From positions 1 through 57,654 of the forward strand of contig JAURYI010000003.1 of the NCBI GenBank assembly GCA_030654015.1: DNA of 57,654 nt, in the 5' to 3' direction. The notes under the pieces are model-generated. The model saw only the letters and a program-made list of their open reading frames with translations, was not told the origin of the DNA and ran no database searches. Source of the stretch: Methylococcales bacterium (lineage in GTDB: Bacteria > Pseudomonadota > Gammaproteobacteria > Methylococcales > Methylomonadaceae). Positions 1-9,170 of this stretch are shown here, piece by piece; the stretch's first letter is position 1, and each line of letters begins with the position of its first letter. The translations under genes and the position numbers were made by a program.

Positions 1-120
1 ACTAATCCCGCATTGCTGGCAGGTTTGTGGGTATTTCTTTCCATGATGGAGGTGATGGAAAGTTATTCTCCGGAAGAACTGGTCATTTTAAGAAAAACGG
101 CCAGTTCTTTTTTCGGTTAA
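1..120 (+). CDS. C-terminal fragment of unidentified repeat-borne protein (partial)
   Basis: An open frame enters from the left edge and ends with TAA at 118-120, giving 39 residues. The end reads MEVMESYSPEELVILRK and then TASSFFG. The same C-terminus, with one Val to Ala change, is encoded at the other end of the window on the opposite strand. Being inside a multicopy element, it is most likely a transposase or another element-encoded protein, but I do not recognise the family from this fragment. Confidence 0.55.
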   Translation, partial: TNPALLAGLWVFLSMMEVMESYSPEELVILRKTASSFFG

Positions 121-157
121 CTTGTGTAGATACCTATGCCTTAAAGGACTGGCAGTC
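1..157. repeat. Left copy of terminal inverted-orientation repeat
   Basis: Positions 2-157 match the reverse complement of 57499-57654 with only two substitutions. The match stops sharply after the near-palindrome GGACTGGCAGTC (146-157); beyond it the two flanks are unrelated. Here the flank is the interior of a type IIG restriction gene, at the right end it is the promoter side of a pentapeptide gene. This is what two insertions of the same element would produce, each seen only from its inner end because assembly stopped in the repeat. No target duplication can be checked because the other ends are outside the window. Confidence 0.85.
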
Positions 158-1890
158 CTAACCAGAAACGCAATCGCAACCCCCGCTTGAATACCGAAAA
201 TATTATGTTTCGTGCCTGAGATTTTTGGATTCTTGCGCACGTCACTCATCAAATCCACTATCCAAATTTCTTGAAATTCTTTCGCCACGGTTTTACGAAA
301 CCCGTCCGCTTGCCGTGAGTCCAAATAAGAGCGATTAGTGATAAACGCTAACACGCCTTCCTCGCCTAATCTGTCCGAAGCCCAGCGAAAAAACCGCAGA
401 TACGGATCATAGAGTTTGGTTTTTTGCGCAGTACTGTCGGCTAAATAGGTTTCTTTGATGCGTCTATCCGCCGTGGGCGCGGCATCATTTTTATTATTGT
501 CGTTTTCGTTTTGCTGATTGGCGTTATACGGCGGATTGCCAATAATAATGGGAATCTTGCGGGCATTTTGCGCTTCAATGCGGGCGTGGTTTTCATCGGT
601 GACACTGCCAAACAAATCAAATTGCGCACCTGAATGGGTTTGTTCAAAGCCCCAGTTATCCAGCGTATTCACAAAACACGCGCCGCTAAATTCGCGCCAC
701 TGCCCCGTAATTTCGTAATAAGTTTGTTCAATATTTAAACTGGCAATGTAATACGGCAAAATGGAAATTTCATTGGCATGAAGCTCATGAGCGAATTTAT
801 AACTCAAGGCTTGCTGGTCGCCGCGCCAGTAATCTAATAAATCGACAATAAATGTTCCCGTTCCCATGCACGGGTCGAGAATTTCTAAACCACTGTCCGA
901 CAGACGTTTTTTAAAATGTTTTTGCGTCAACCAATCGCAGGCTTCAATCATAAAACGCACGGCTTCTTTGGGCGTATAAACCACGCCTAATTTATCTGCG
1001 TCTTTGGGGTTGTACGCGCTGTAAAAATCTTCGTAAATGTGTTTTAAAAAATCCTGTTTGTCTGCGGAGGTTTGCGTACGCGCCGCTGATAACCGAATGG
1101 CGGCAAAATAAGGCTCTACTCGTTTCAATAACAACACGCGGGTTTCACCACGAAAAAAACTGTTTTCTAAGTCCCCAATGGCGCGGGCTAAATGGTTTTC
1201 AGCATGAAAACGGCTATCAGGAAACACGGCACGAAAGATTTGGTCGGTCAAAATGTGCTGTATCAGCATTTCATCCACATTTTGTGCCGTGACACGCTCA
1301 CCAATTGACCGCTGACAAAGTTGCAAAAACGCGGCAGATTGTTGGCGAAAATGGGCATTATCACGCCGCGCCGCGCTGAGTAATTCAGTTAAGGCAGCGG
1401 CAACTTGCGGCAATTCGGTTAAAAATTTCGCCCGCGCAATGCGAAAACTCGCCACTTCGGGCGATTCATAGTCAAAGAAACTATTTAATAAGCGTTGTAA
1501 TTGCGCCGCGTCATTGACTGCACACGTCATGGCTTGTTCGCCATTTTGCATTAATACGGCGGTGCGGGTGTCTTCAAAAATAATGTTGTCGCGCGGATAG
1601 CCTTTGGCAAGTTTGACTTCAATTTCTTTGTTTAAATCGTCTTTTTCGTCTTTGGCTTCCCACCAGCCGTGGATTTGTCGCAAGCTGTCCATTAATACGC
1701 CATCGGCACGCAGTGCCGCGCCATTCGGGGCTTTGAACGGGTATTCGTTATATAAAATCAGTGAGTGTTCGCTGCCGATGGTTTCCAGCAACGTTTGAAA
1801 AGCGGAGCGCAACGCGCCTTCATTACTCGCACCTGCAATGCGGCGCAAATCGTCAAGTTTGCGGTAGTAGTTTTGTATGGTTGCACTCAT
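88..1890 (-). pseudogene. Type IIG-like restriction-modification protein, 3' end replaced by the terminal repeat
   Basis: The first roughly 577 residues are native. A PD-(D/E)XK-like nuclease region lies near the N-terminus (Asp63, then Glu78-Ala-Lys80 in GWWEAKDEK). A helical linker follows, then an N6-adenine methyltransferase with motif I DPCMGTGTFIVDL (338-350) and motif IV NPPY (451-454). Known single-chain enzymes of this type continue for several hundred residues with more methylase and target-recognition sequence. Here the native frame ends near position 158 and runs into the terminal repeat, which adds a foreign tail (TASPLRHRYLH...) before a stop at 88. The product should lack its recognition domain and is probably dead. 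Start is ATG at 1890. The call of the family is firm; the exact subtype is inferred. Confidence 0.8.
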
Positions 1891-2199
1891 GTCGATAGCT
1901 TAGCCGAAGTGTGAGGTGTACAAGGAAGCGCGATAGAGTCGCGCCCGCTTGATTTTAAAAAGCGTGATTGCTTGGGGATTATTATCAAGTATTTTTACGG
2001 CTAAAGTAAAAAACCTGTTTATCTATTTGAGTTTCAAACAGATAACATCCCTTTAAGGGATGTTAAGTAACACAACAAACGTTCTTCGGTATTGTGTGCC
2101 AAGCTGGAGTCCAAACTCATGAGTTTGGATTCCAACGTACACCGATTGAGAAAAATTATGACAATGATTCCATTATGTCCAACCATTTTAATTTACAGG
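1891..2199. other. Intergenic region with hairpins
   Basis: This 309-bp gap between the restriction gene and cysB has no convincing gene. It contains a perfect hairpin at 2044-2064 (AACATCCC / GGGATGTT) and a longer palindrome at 2106-2133. Either could end transcription of cysB, whose stop lies at 2200. Confidence 0.6.
2106..2133. repeat. 28-bp palindrome, GGAGTnCAAAC family
   Basis: GGAGTCCAAACTC pairs with GAGTTTGGATTCC around a central AT. Similar arms occur at 3203-3228 and 6294-6319, and a more distant relative at 38901-38928. They lie between genes and look like a dispersed hairpin repeat, possibly used as terminators. Confidence 0.65.
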
Positions 2200-3096
2200 C
2201 TAAACAAATTCTTTAGCGGCAATCAATAACTCCTCAATAAAATGCTGGCTGAATAACGGCAGATAATTGTGTTTTAAATAGGCAACTTTGGTGCAGGAGC
2301 TGGGGATAAGATGAGCCAGATTATGAATCACTAAATCTTGATCTATTGCCGCATCGTAAGCAATATCAGCAATCAAACCCACACCCAAGCCTAAGCGCAC
2401 ATAAGTTTTTATCACATCCGAATCTGCGGCAGCCAATACAATATCCAGATCTAAGCCTTTGGCTTTAAAGGCTTTGTCAATGGTGGAGCGTCCTGTAAAA
2501 CCAAAGTTATAAGTGAGAATGGGATAAGAGGCTAGGCGTTCCAGTGTAATGTCGCCGTCATTCAACGGATGATTGTGCGGCACGACCACCGCGTGATGCC
2601 AATCAAAACATTTTTCCAGTACCAAGTCGGTTTCCTGATCCAGTCTTTCGGTACAAATGGCAATATCTGCCTCGCGCGTGTGCAGTTGGCTGATTAACTG
2701 CTCAGGCGCGGCTTGTACCATGTAGATATTGACGTTGGGGTATTTTTTCCGAAAGCGTTGTATTGCCATCGGTAAAAAATATTTCGCCTGCGTGTGCGTG
2801 GTAGCAATATGCAACGTGCCTTTATCACTATCCAAAAAATCCGCTGCAATGGTGGTGATATTGTTTTTTGCCTGATTAATAATGGCGACTTCTTCCATGA
2901 TGCGTTTGCCTAATGGAGTCATGCCCGACAATTTCTTACCTTGGCGTTCAAATAACGGCGAACCCAATTCTTCTTCAAACAGTTGTAATTGCCGACTGAC
3001 CGCTGATTGCACAACGTGCATTTTGTCGGCGGCTTTGGACATATTAAATTGGGTTTCTTGCAGTACCCGCAATAGCTCTATTTGGCTTAAGTTCAT
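2200..3096 (-). CDS. cysB: CysB-type LysR-family regulator of sulfate assimilation
   Basis: This 298-residue LysR-type regulator has an N-terminal winged helix-turn-helix (about 18-46, NMSKAADKMHVVQSAVSRQL) and a periplasmic-binding-like effector domain. The segment TTHTQAKYFLP (99-109) is the signature of CysB/Cbl proteins and lines the sulfate/acetylserine-binding pocket in the known family. CysB senses N-acetylserine/O-acetylserine and activates sulfate uptake and reduction genes. Its place just downstream of cysTWA supports this. It is somewhat shorter than enterobacterial CysB (about 324 residues). Repeats at 3126-3228 separate it from cysA, so it may have its own promoter. ATG at 3096 is preceded by AGGGAAA. 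Confidence 0.9.
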   Translation of the reverse strand: MNLSQIELLRVLQETQFNMSKAADKMHVVQSAVSRQLQLFEEELGSPLFERQGKKLSGMTPLGKRIMEEVAIINQAKNNITTIAADFLDSDKGTLHIATTHTQAKYFLPMAIQRFRKKYPNVNIYMVQAAPEQLISQLHTREADIAICTERLDQETDLVLEKCFDWHHAVVVPHNHPLNDGDITLERLASYPILTYNFGFTGRSTIDKAFKAKGLDLDIVLAAADSDVIKTYVRLGLGVGLIADIAYDAAIDQDLVIHNLAHLIPSSCTKVAYLKHNYLPLFSQHFIEELLIAAKEFV

Positions 3097-3125
3097 GATA
3101 ATTTCCCTGTAGATACGAATGTCTC

Positions 3126-3228
3126 GTTCCCACGCGCCGCGTGGGAATGCAGTGTCAACGCGCCGCGTTGCACAGACCGCCGCGCGTGGAAACTAGGTGA
3201 TGGGAGTACAAACCTAGGTTTGTATTCC
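3126..3228. repeat. Tandem palindromic repeats between cysA and cysB
   Basis: The block starts with the palindrome GTTCCCACGC / GCGTGGGAA (3126-3147). It continues through GCGCCGCG-rich repeats and ends with the hairpin GGAGTACAAACC / GGTTTGTATTCC (3203-3228). A related arrangement occurs at 6250-6319 at the other end of the transporter genes. Confidence 0.65.
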
Positions 3229-3230
3229 AG

Positions 3231-4280
3231 CTATGCCGCATCAAACCAATGCGCGTGGCGGATATGTAAATCCACTCTATCACCTTTGCTCAGTTGTAAG
3301 CGTTTGAACTGTTCGTTGGGCATTTGTGCATAAATAATTTCAGGTGAGCCATTCACGCCTTTTTTAGCCAGTTCAATACGAATTAATGCGCCCAGATGTT
3401 GCCAGTCTTTCAGCGTGGCAGTTGCCGCGCTGTCTGTGTTTGACTTGATAATATCAAGATCATGCGGACGAATATGCACAGAGTTAGATGCGTCTGGGGT
3501 AATAACCAGCCCTGATAACTTGAGCCATTCGGTATTATGGTGTCCTAATGAAATGACATTGGTATCACCGATAAAACGTGACACAAATTCATTGGCTGGA
3601 TTATCGTAAATCTCGCTGGGTGTGCCTTGTTGTTCCAAATTGCCGTGATTAAACACCACGACGCGATTGGCAACTTCCATTGCTTCTTCCTGATCGTGCG
3701 TCACGAAAATACTGGTGACGTTTAAGTTTTCATGCAAATGCCGCAACCACAAACGCAAGTCTTTACGCACACTGGCATCCAACGCGCCGAATGGTTCATC
3801 CAGTAATAACACTTCAGGTTCAACCGCCAACGCGCGTGCCAAGGCTATACGCTGACGTTGCCCGCCTGACAGTTGGTCGGGATAACGATTATGCAGCCAA
3901 TCCAACTGTACCAACTCCAACAGCGCGTGAACTTTTTTGTGAATTTCGGCTTCATTCGGGCGCAGTTTGCGCGGTTTAACACGCAAGCCAAACGCGATAT
4001 TTTCAAACACGGTCATGTGGCGAAACAGTGCGTAATGTTGAAACACAAAACCGATGCCGCGTTCACGAATATCTTTGTGGGTTTTGTCTTCACCTTTTAA
4101 CAATACTTGTCCGCTGTCGGCGCGTTCCAAGCCTGCAATGATGCGCAACAGCGTGGTTTTACCGCAACCAGAAGGGCCTAATAACGCCACTAATTCGCCT
4201 TCGGGAATTTCTAAGTTAATGTCGTTAAGCGCGGTAAAATTACCGAATCGCTTGGAAATATGGTTCAAAATAATGCTCAT
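3231..4280 (-). CDS. cysA: Sulfate/thiosulfate ABC transporter ATPase CysA
   Basis: This 349-residue ATPase powers sulfate/thiosulfate import with the CysT-CysW permease. It has Walker [10 protein letters not shown] (35-43), ABC signature LSGGQRQR (137-144), Walker B VLLLDEP (157-163) and the H-loop VTHDQEEA (193-200), followed by a C-terminal regulatory domain of TOBE type. Length is normal for the family. It follows cysW, from which it is separated by a hairpin (4297-4331) that could lower its expression relative to the permease genes. ATG at 4280. Confidence 0.95.
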   Translation of the reverse strand: MSIILNHISKRFGNFTALNDINLEIPEGELVALLGPSGCGKTTLLRIIAGLERADSGQVLLKGEDKTHKDIRERGIGFVFQHYALFRHMTVFENIAFGLRVKPRKLRPNEAEIHKKVHALLELVQLDWLHNRYPDQLSGGQRQRIALARALAVEPEVLLLDEPFGALDASVRKDLRLWLRHLHENLNVTSIFVTHDQEEAMEVANRVVVFNHGNLEQQGTPSEIYDNPANEFVSRFIGDTNVISLGHHNTEWLKLSGLVITPDASNSVHIRPHDLDIIKSNTDSAATATLKDWQHLGALIRIELAKKGVNGSPEIIYAQMPNEQFKRLQLSKGDRVDLHIRHAHWFDAA

Positions 4281-4296
4281 AAAAATCTCTTTGTCT

Positions 4297-4331
4297 AAAA
4301 ACCTGCGAGGTTTTTAAAACCTCGCAGGTTT
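4297..4331. terminator. Hairpin between cysW and cysA (dispersed repeat)
   Basis: AAACCTGCGAGG pairs with CCTCGCAGGTTT around a TTTTTAAAA centre, with A/T runs on both sides, so it can act in either direction. Near-identical hairpins stand at 20557-20590 and 45260-45292. Inside the operon it may act as an attenuator or an mRNA-stabilising element. Confidence 0.6.
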
Positions 4332-4337
4332 GAGTTG

Positions 4338-5201
4338 TTATTGTTCGCTTGGGGCGCGACTATCGCTATCACGCTGTTGTTGCCATTCCAGAAAACTTTT
4401 CAATACCAGTGTCACCACCGCCAACACGGTCAATAAAGACGCAGCGGCAAATGCACCGACGGCGTTGTATTCGTTATAAGTATTTTCAACGTGCAGCGGC
4501 AGCGTGTTGGTCAGTCCTTGTATATGTCCTGATACCACCGACACCGCGCCGAATTCACCCATTGCGCGGGCGTTACACAACACCACGCCATACAATAAGC
4601 CCCATTTAATATTCGGTAAGGTCACGCGCCAAAACGTTGTCCAGCCGCTTGCGCCTAACGATAATGCCGCTTCTTCCTCTTCGTTGCCCATTTCCTGCAT
4701 GAGTGGAATCAACTCACGCGCGACGAAAGGGCAGGTGATAAACAGCGTTGCCAACACGATGCCCGTCGTAGCAAAAATAATTTTGATGTCATGGTCTCGC
4801 AACCACTCACCAAACCAGCCTTGTGCGCCAAACAGCAACACGAAAATCAAACCAGCGGTCACAGGCGATACAGAAAACGGTAAATCAATCAACGTGGTTA
4901 ATATGCTTTTGCCGCGAAACTCAAACCGTGCAATCGCCCACGCCGAGGCAAGACCGAACACTGTGGTCAACGGTACGCATAAAAAGGCGACCCATAATGT
5001 CAATCGAATAGCGGCAAGCGCGTTGGGATCTGACAGTTCGGTGGCATATTTTTGCCAGCCTTTGGCAAAGGCTTCGATAAAAATAGTCACCAGCGGCAAC
5101 AGTAAAAATAAGCCGATGGTCGTTAAACTTACTGCAATTAAGCTATAACGCACCCACACGGGATCATTAAGAGCGACTTTTGTTAGTTTATGTGTGTTCA
5201 T
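4338..5201 (-). CDS. cysW: Sulfate ABC transporter permease CysW
   Basis: This 287-residue inner-membrane permease has about six hydrophobic segments. The cytoplasmic EAA loop is visible as EEEAALSLGASGWTTFWRVTLP, the part that contacts CysA. It pairs with CysT to form the sulfate/thiosulfate channel. The gene begins 8 bp after the cysT stop, so the two are probably translated together. Start is ATG at 5201, and length matches the family. Confidence 0.95.
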   Translation of the reverse strand: MNTHKLTKVALNDPVWVRYSLIAVSLTTIGLFLLLPLVTIFIEAFAKGWQKYATELSDPNALAAIRLTLWVAFLCVPLTTVFGLASAWAIARFEFRGKSILTTLIDLPFSVSPVTAGLIFVLLFGAQGWFGEWLRDHDIKIIFATTGIVLATLFITCPFVARELIPLMQEMGNEEEEAALSLGASGWTTFWRVTLPNIKWGLLYGVVLCNARAMGEFGAVSVVSGHIQGLTNTLPLHVENTYNEYNAVGAFAAASLLTVLAVVTLVLKSFLEWQQQRDSDSRAPSEQ

Positions 5202-5209
5202 AAGTTCCG

Positions 5210-6082
5210 TTAGGGTGTGATAGCGACGACAGGCGCGAGAGGTGCGAGCGTTTCAGAAGTGCGTCGGCGTAATAACATCTGCACTACATTAATAGTGAGT
5301 AACAACGCAAACGACACCAGCAACATAGTCAACGCCAACGCCGTTGCACCTGCATAATCGTATTGCTCCAGTTTGGTGATAATCAACAGCGGCACAATTT
5401 CCGATACATAAGGCATATTACCCGCAATAAAAATTACCGAACCATATTCGCCGACACCGCGTGCAAACGCCATTGCAAAACCTGTCAACGCCGCTGGAAA
5501 TACATTGGGAAAAATAATGCGCTGAAAAATCTGCCAACGGGACGCGCCCATTGAAGACGCGGCTTCTTCCATACTGGTATCCAGCTCTTGCAACACGGGT
5601 TCGATGGTGCGGACGACGAATGGCAAGCCGATAAAAATCAGCGCGACTACGATACCCGCAGGGGTAAACGCCACTTTAAAACCCAGCTCGGTCAGCGGCT
5701 TACCGATTAAACCATTAGGCGCGTACAACGAAGCCAATACAATCCCCGCCACCGCAGTAGGCAAGGCAAACGGCAAATCAATAATGGCATCAAAAAAGCG
5801 TTTAGCAGGCAGTGAATAACGCACCAACGTCCACGCAATCACAAAACCCAATACCAAGGCAATCGCCGCCGCCAATAACGCCGCCAAAAAACTCACCCGA
5901 AACGCCGCCTGTACCCGCTCATTACCGATGATGTCGAGATAACCCTGCCACGTCAGTAGCGAATCGGGAGCTAAGGTTTTAAACAACAAAGTGCTGAGTG
6001 GAATTAACACTACCAAAGCCAAGTACAACAGGGTAAAACCCAATGCAGGTTTAAACCCCGGTAAGATGTTGGTTTTATTCAT
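5210..6082 (-). CDS. cysT: Sulfate ABC transporter permease CysT (CysU)
   Basis: This 290-residue membrane permease is the partner of CysW. It shows the EAA loop MEEAASSMGASRWQIFQRI and multiple membrane segments (LGFTLLYLALVVLIP near the N-terminus). An in-frame TTG lies one codon upstream. I prefer ATG at 6082, reached from an AGAGG ribosome-binding site. It is the first gene of the cysTWA run. A 63-bp element about 60 bp upstream (6141-6203) recurs ahead of the porin gene at 13139 and is a good candidate for sulfate-starvation control. Confidence 0.93.
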   Translation of the reverse strand: MNKTNILPGFKPALGFTLLYLALVVLIPLSTLLFKTLAPDSLLTWQGYLDIIGNERVQAAFRVSFLAALLAAAIALVLGFVIAWTLVRYSLPAKRFFDAIIDLPFALPTAVAGIVLASLYAPNGLIGKPLTELGFKVAFTPAGIVVALIFIGLPFVVRTIEPVLQELDTSMEEAASSMGASRWQIFQRIIFPNVFPAALTGFAMAFARGVGEYGSVIFIAGNMPYVSEIVPLLIITKLEQYDYAGATALALTMLLVSFALLLTINVVQMLLRRRTSETLAPLAPVVAITP

Positions 6083-6140
6083 CAATCATATCCTCTCAAG
6101 TGAAGTGCCAGTCATGCACTTTTTCGTTGGATTCAATGAT

Positions 6141-6203
6141 AAACAGATGCGTTTCTCAAGTGAAACGATGATATTCGATAGCTATATCCGATAATTAGAT
6201 ATA
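6141..6203 (-). promoter_or_regulatory. Conserved upstream element of cysTWA, shared with porin gene
   Basis: It aligns without gaps to 13211-13273, with 47 of 63 bases identical. The core 6163-6203 matches 36 of 41 (AAACGATGATATTCGATAGC ... ATAATTAGATATA). Orientation relative to the downstream gene is the same in both cases, and distances to the start codons are similar (59 and 72 bp). This is probably promoter plus activator site; CysB is the obvious candidate regulator but that is inference. Confidence 0.7.
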
Positions 6204-6293
6204 GATGAGTGGGAATTGATTTGTGAATCGTGCTTTTTTCTTGTCTCTACACGCCGCGTGGGAATGCAGTCTAAACGCACTAGGTGGAGTGTT

Positions 6294-6319
6294 GGAGTAC
6301 AAACCTGAGTTTGTACTCC
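6294..6319. repeat. 26-bp palindrome between desulfurase and cysT
   Basis: GGAGTACAAAC pairs with GTTTGTACTCC. It lies just after the stop of the cysteine desulfurase gene and is preceded by a half-copy of the GCGTGGGAATGCAGT repeat. It may terminate the encapsulin operon before cysT. Confidence 0.6.
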
Positions 6320-6328
6320 GTTACTTAC

Positions 6329-8176
6329 TTAATAAAAGCCGATCTGTCCAGCTTGTACTTGTCTTACCACGCTTACTAAACGGTCAATTTCTTCGTAAGT
6401 GTTATAAAACGCCAATGACGGACGCACGGTGCTTTCCAAACCAAAGCGGCGCAAAATCGGTTGCGCACAATGATGTCCAGAGCGTACCGCAATGCCCGCT
6501 TTATTCAACGCATCGCCCACGTCTTGGGTACTATGACCTTTCAACACAAACGATAATACGCTGGTTTTTTCCGTTGCCGTACCAATCAAGCGCACACCGT
6601 TGACACCGCGTAACGCTTCAATCGCATACGCTAACAGCTCATGCTCATAACGCGCCACATTCGGTACGCCGATACGTTGCAAGTATTCCAACGCCGCGCC
6701 TAAACCGACGGCATCCGCAATATTACCCGTGCCTGCTTCAAAACGCGCAGGGGCAGGTTGATAGATGATTTTGTCAAAGGTGACATCTTCAATCATATTG
6801 CCGCCGCCCTGCCACGGTTGCGTTGCGTCCAGTATTTCCGCTTTGCCGTACAGTACACCGATACCAGTAGGGCCGAAAATTTTATGACCCGAAAAGACCA
6901 GCCAATCACAGTTTAACGCCTGTACATCGACACTTAAATGTGACACCGATTGCGCTGCGTCCAGCAATACTTTTGCACCGACGCGATGCGCCAGTTCAAT
7001 CATATCTTGCGCTGGAGTAATCGTACCCAGTGCGTTCGACACCTGCGTGAACGACACCAGTTTAGTGTGCGAGTTCAGCAGTTTGGCGTATTCATCCAAT
7101 AACACTTGCCCGTTATCATCAACAGGTGCGACGCGTAACACTGCACCTGTGGCATCGCACAATTGTTTCCACGGTACGATATTGGCATGATGTTCCAGCC
7201 AAGTGATAACGATTTCATCACCTTTGCCGATGTTTTGTTGTCCCCAACTTTTGGCGACTAAATTAATAGCTTCGGTTGAACCACGCACAAAGACAATCTC
7301 ATCAGGCGAGGACGCATGAAGAAAATCCGCGACGGTTTTGCGGGCTTTTTCATAGGCATCAGTCGCGCGTGCTGCCAGTTCATGCGCGGCACGGTGAATG
7401 TTGGAATTTTCATGACTGTAAAATTCCGAAATTCTATCAATCACCACTTGCGGTTTTTGCGTCGTTGCGGCGTTGTCCAGCCACGCTAACGCTTGTCCAT
7501 TCACCCGCTCACGCAAAATCGGAAAATCACGGCGCACGGCATGAACATCAAATGCCGCATGGCTGTTTGGTAATCCCAAGGTGTTTAAATCACGGTGCGG
7601 GTGTTGTTGCGCATCGAGAAAATAAAACGTCGGCTCAGCTGTATCAGCGACTGGATTACTCGCTACGCCAAAACGATTTACAGTGGTATGACTCGCCAGC
7701 AGTTTATGCAGATCCAGAGTTTCCGCAGGTAATTCAACGTGCTGTCCTGCCAAGCTTGATAATCCCGTTACTTTGTTACTATCAGCGGTTGCCGCTGATT
7801 GTGGGGATAATGCTTGACCAGCTGATTTCACCGCCAATTCTAAAGACGATACCGCCTGTTGCTGTGCGGCAGCATCCAGAAAATAGAAGCTGGGCGCAGT
7901 CGTGAGCGGGTTGCTCGGTGCGCCAGAACGAGTCACTGTGCCGTAATTAGCCAGCAGTTTATTCAGTTCAGCGGTTTCCACAGGTGGCTCAATATGACGT
8001 TCGGCTAAACTGGCTAACTGTGTCAACTTACCAGATTCAGCCGATGCCGCTTGTGGCGATGCGGAGTGAATACCTGCATTCAGCAGCGAACCATCGCAGG
8101 GCAGGGCAGTGAATAATTGATTTGCCACGCGCGTCAACTGCTCAATATCGGGCAGAGTGGCGTTATTTGTAGTCAT
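6329..8176 (-). CDS. Cysteine desulfurase with N-terminal encapsulin cargo extension
   Basis: Residues about 209-615 form a class V aminotransferase-fold, SufS-type desulfurase. It has the PLP-lysine motif FSGHK and the catalytic cysteine in RSGHHCAQP, so it should release sulfur from cysteine as a persulfide. The first roughly 208 residues are low-complexity and Ala/Ser/Pro-rich. They hold a duplicated module (48-102 and 134-189) sharing SLAxxH, ETxxLxKLLA, TVxRxG, SNP and FYFLDA. In family 2A encapsulins a long disordered N-terminal region of the desulfurase targets it into the shell. The gene starts inside the end of the encapsulin gene (14-bp overlap), which supports that role. At 615 residues it is much longer than SufS (406 here). 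The duplication of the targeting module is the unusual part. Confidence 0.9.
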   Translation of the reverse strand: MTTNNATLPDIEQLTRVANQLFTALPCDGSLLNAGIHSASPQAASAESGKLTQLASLAERHIEPPVETAELNKLLANYGTVTRSGAPSNPLTTAPSFYFLDAAAQQQAVSSLELAVKSAGQALSPQSAATADSNKVTGLSSLAGQHVELPAETLDLHKLLASHTTVNRFGVASNPVADTAEPTFYFLDAQQHPHRDLNTLGLPNSHAAFDVHAVRRDFPILRERVNGQALAWLDNAATTQKPQVVIDRISEFYSHENSNIHRAAHELAARATDAYEKARKTVADFLHASSPDEIVFVRGSTEAINLVAKSWGQQNIGKGDEIVITWLEHHANIVPWKQLCDATGAVLRVAPVDDNGQVLLDEYAKLLNSHTKLVSFTQVSNALGTITPAQDMIELAHRVGAKVLLDAAQSVSHLSVDVQALNCDWLVFSGHKIFGPTGIGVLYGKAEILDATQPWQGGGNMIEDVTFDKIIYQPAPARFEAGTGNIADAVGLGAALEYLQRIGVPNVARYEHELLAYAIEALRGVNGVRLIGTATEKTSVLSFVLKGHSTQDVGDALNKAGIAVRSGHHCAQPILRRFGLESTVRPSLAFYNTYEEIDRLVSVVRQVQAGQIGFY

Positions 8177-9080
8177 AGTAGTTGCCTACTTCAACATTCT
8201 CCAGCACGCCTAGTGCATCTTCAGTCAATACCGCTAATGAGCAGTACAATGACACCAAGTAAGAGGCAATCGCTTTGTGGTTAATGCCCATAAAACGCAC
8301 GGATAAGCCCATGGTTAATTCGCCTGTTAAATTCGGTTGATACAAACCGACCACACCTTGACGACTTTCACCCGTGCGTAATAACAGAATGTTGGTTTTG
8401 CCTTTAGTGATTAGCAATTTATCAGTCGGAATTAAGGGAATACCGCGCCATGTTAAAAATTGCGAACCGAATAATGTGACTGTTGGTGGCGGTGTACCAC
8501 GACGGGTCGCTTCACGTCCAAAGGCGGCAATCGCACGCGGATGCGCTAAGAAAAATGCAGGTTCTTTCCACACGCGGGCGATTAATTCGTCTAAATCGTC
8601 AGGTGTCGGTGAACCGTTGCGGGTTTGTACTTTAAACGCAGGCGCGACATTATTCAGCAAGCCGTATTCTGCATTGTTGATTAATTCACTTTCTTGACGT
8701 TCTTTGATGGTTTCAATGGTCAAGCGTAATTGTTCGTGAATTTGATTGTGCGGGCTGCTGTACAAATCCGACACGCGAGTGTGGACATCCAGCACGGTGT
8801 TGACCGCATTCAAACGGTATTCACGACCCCATTCTTCATAATCAACGAAGGTTTGCGGTAATACTTTTTCATCGAGACTAGAGCAATCAACGGTAATGCT
8901 GGATTCATTTTTTGCTTTATTGACGCGATAAATACCTGCTTCAACAGGCAGCCAAGGCAGTAAATGGGTCAACCAACGTGGCGTGATGGTTGATAACATG
9001 GGTACGGTTTTAGTCGCATTGGCAAGGGTACGCGCGGCAACATCGCCAAGTGCGGTATGAGCGTCATGTATATCAGTCAT
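8163..9080 (-). CDS. Family 2A encapsulin shell protein (SrpI-like)
   Basis: This 305-residue protein matches what I know of SrpI-like, HK97-fold encapsulins of family 2A. Recognisable features are an N-terminal arm with DVAARTLANATKTVP, TPRWLTHLLPWLPVEAGIYRVNK and RGTPPPTVTLFGSQFLTWRG. The C-terminus reads ASYLVSLYCSLAVLTEDALG. Such proteins self-assemble into icosahedral compartments that load a cysteine desulfurase and have been linked to sulfur starvation and sulfur storage. There is no cyclic-nucleotide domain, which separates it from family 2B. Neighbours agree: serine acetyltransferase upstream, overlapping desulfurase downstream. The ribosome site AGGAAAA precedes ATG at 9080. The assignment rests on motif memory, not a search. 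Confidence 0.9.
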   Translation of the reverse strand: MTDIHDAHTALGDVAARTLANATKTVPMLSTITPRWLTHLLPWLPVEAGIYRVNKAKNESSITVDCSSLDEKVLPQTFVDYEEWGREYRLNAVNTVLDVHTRVSDLYSSPHNQIHEQLRLTIETIKERQESELINNAEYGLLNNVAPAFKVQTRNGSPTPDDLDELIARVWKEPAFFLAHPRAIAAFGREATRRGTPPPTVTLFGSQFLTWRGIPLIPTDKLLITKGKTNILLLRTGESRQGVVGLYQPNLTGELTMGLSVRFMGINHKAIASYLVSLYCSLAVLTEDALGVLENVEVGNYYDYK

Positions 9081-9170
9081 GGTTTTTTCCTATAGATTGA
9101 TGGTTATTAAGAATTTGTCCACGAAAAACACGAAAAATTCGTATCTTTTGTGCTTCGCTTGGACGATTTA

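Noticed and set aside
4504-5148. 214-codon open frame on the plus strand
   Set aside because: Antisense shadow of cysW, with no ribosome site and no recognisable domain.
7276-7905. 209-codon open frame on the plus strand
   Set aside because: It is antisense to the desulfurase gene and has no family-like sequence. It is a by-product of codon bias on the other strand.
6329-8176. Second suf operon around the desulfurase
   Set aside because: No sufBCD or sufE genes are near it. The overlap with the encapsulin gene and the long N-terminal extension mark it as encapsulin cargo.
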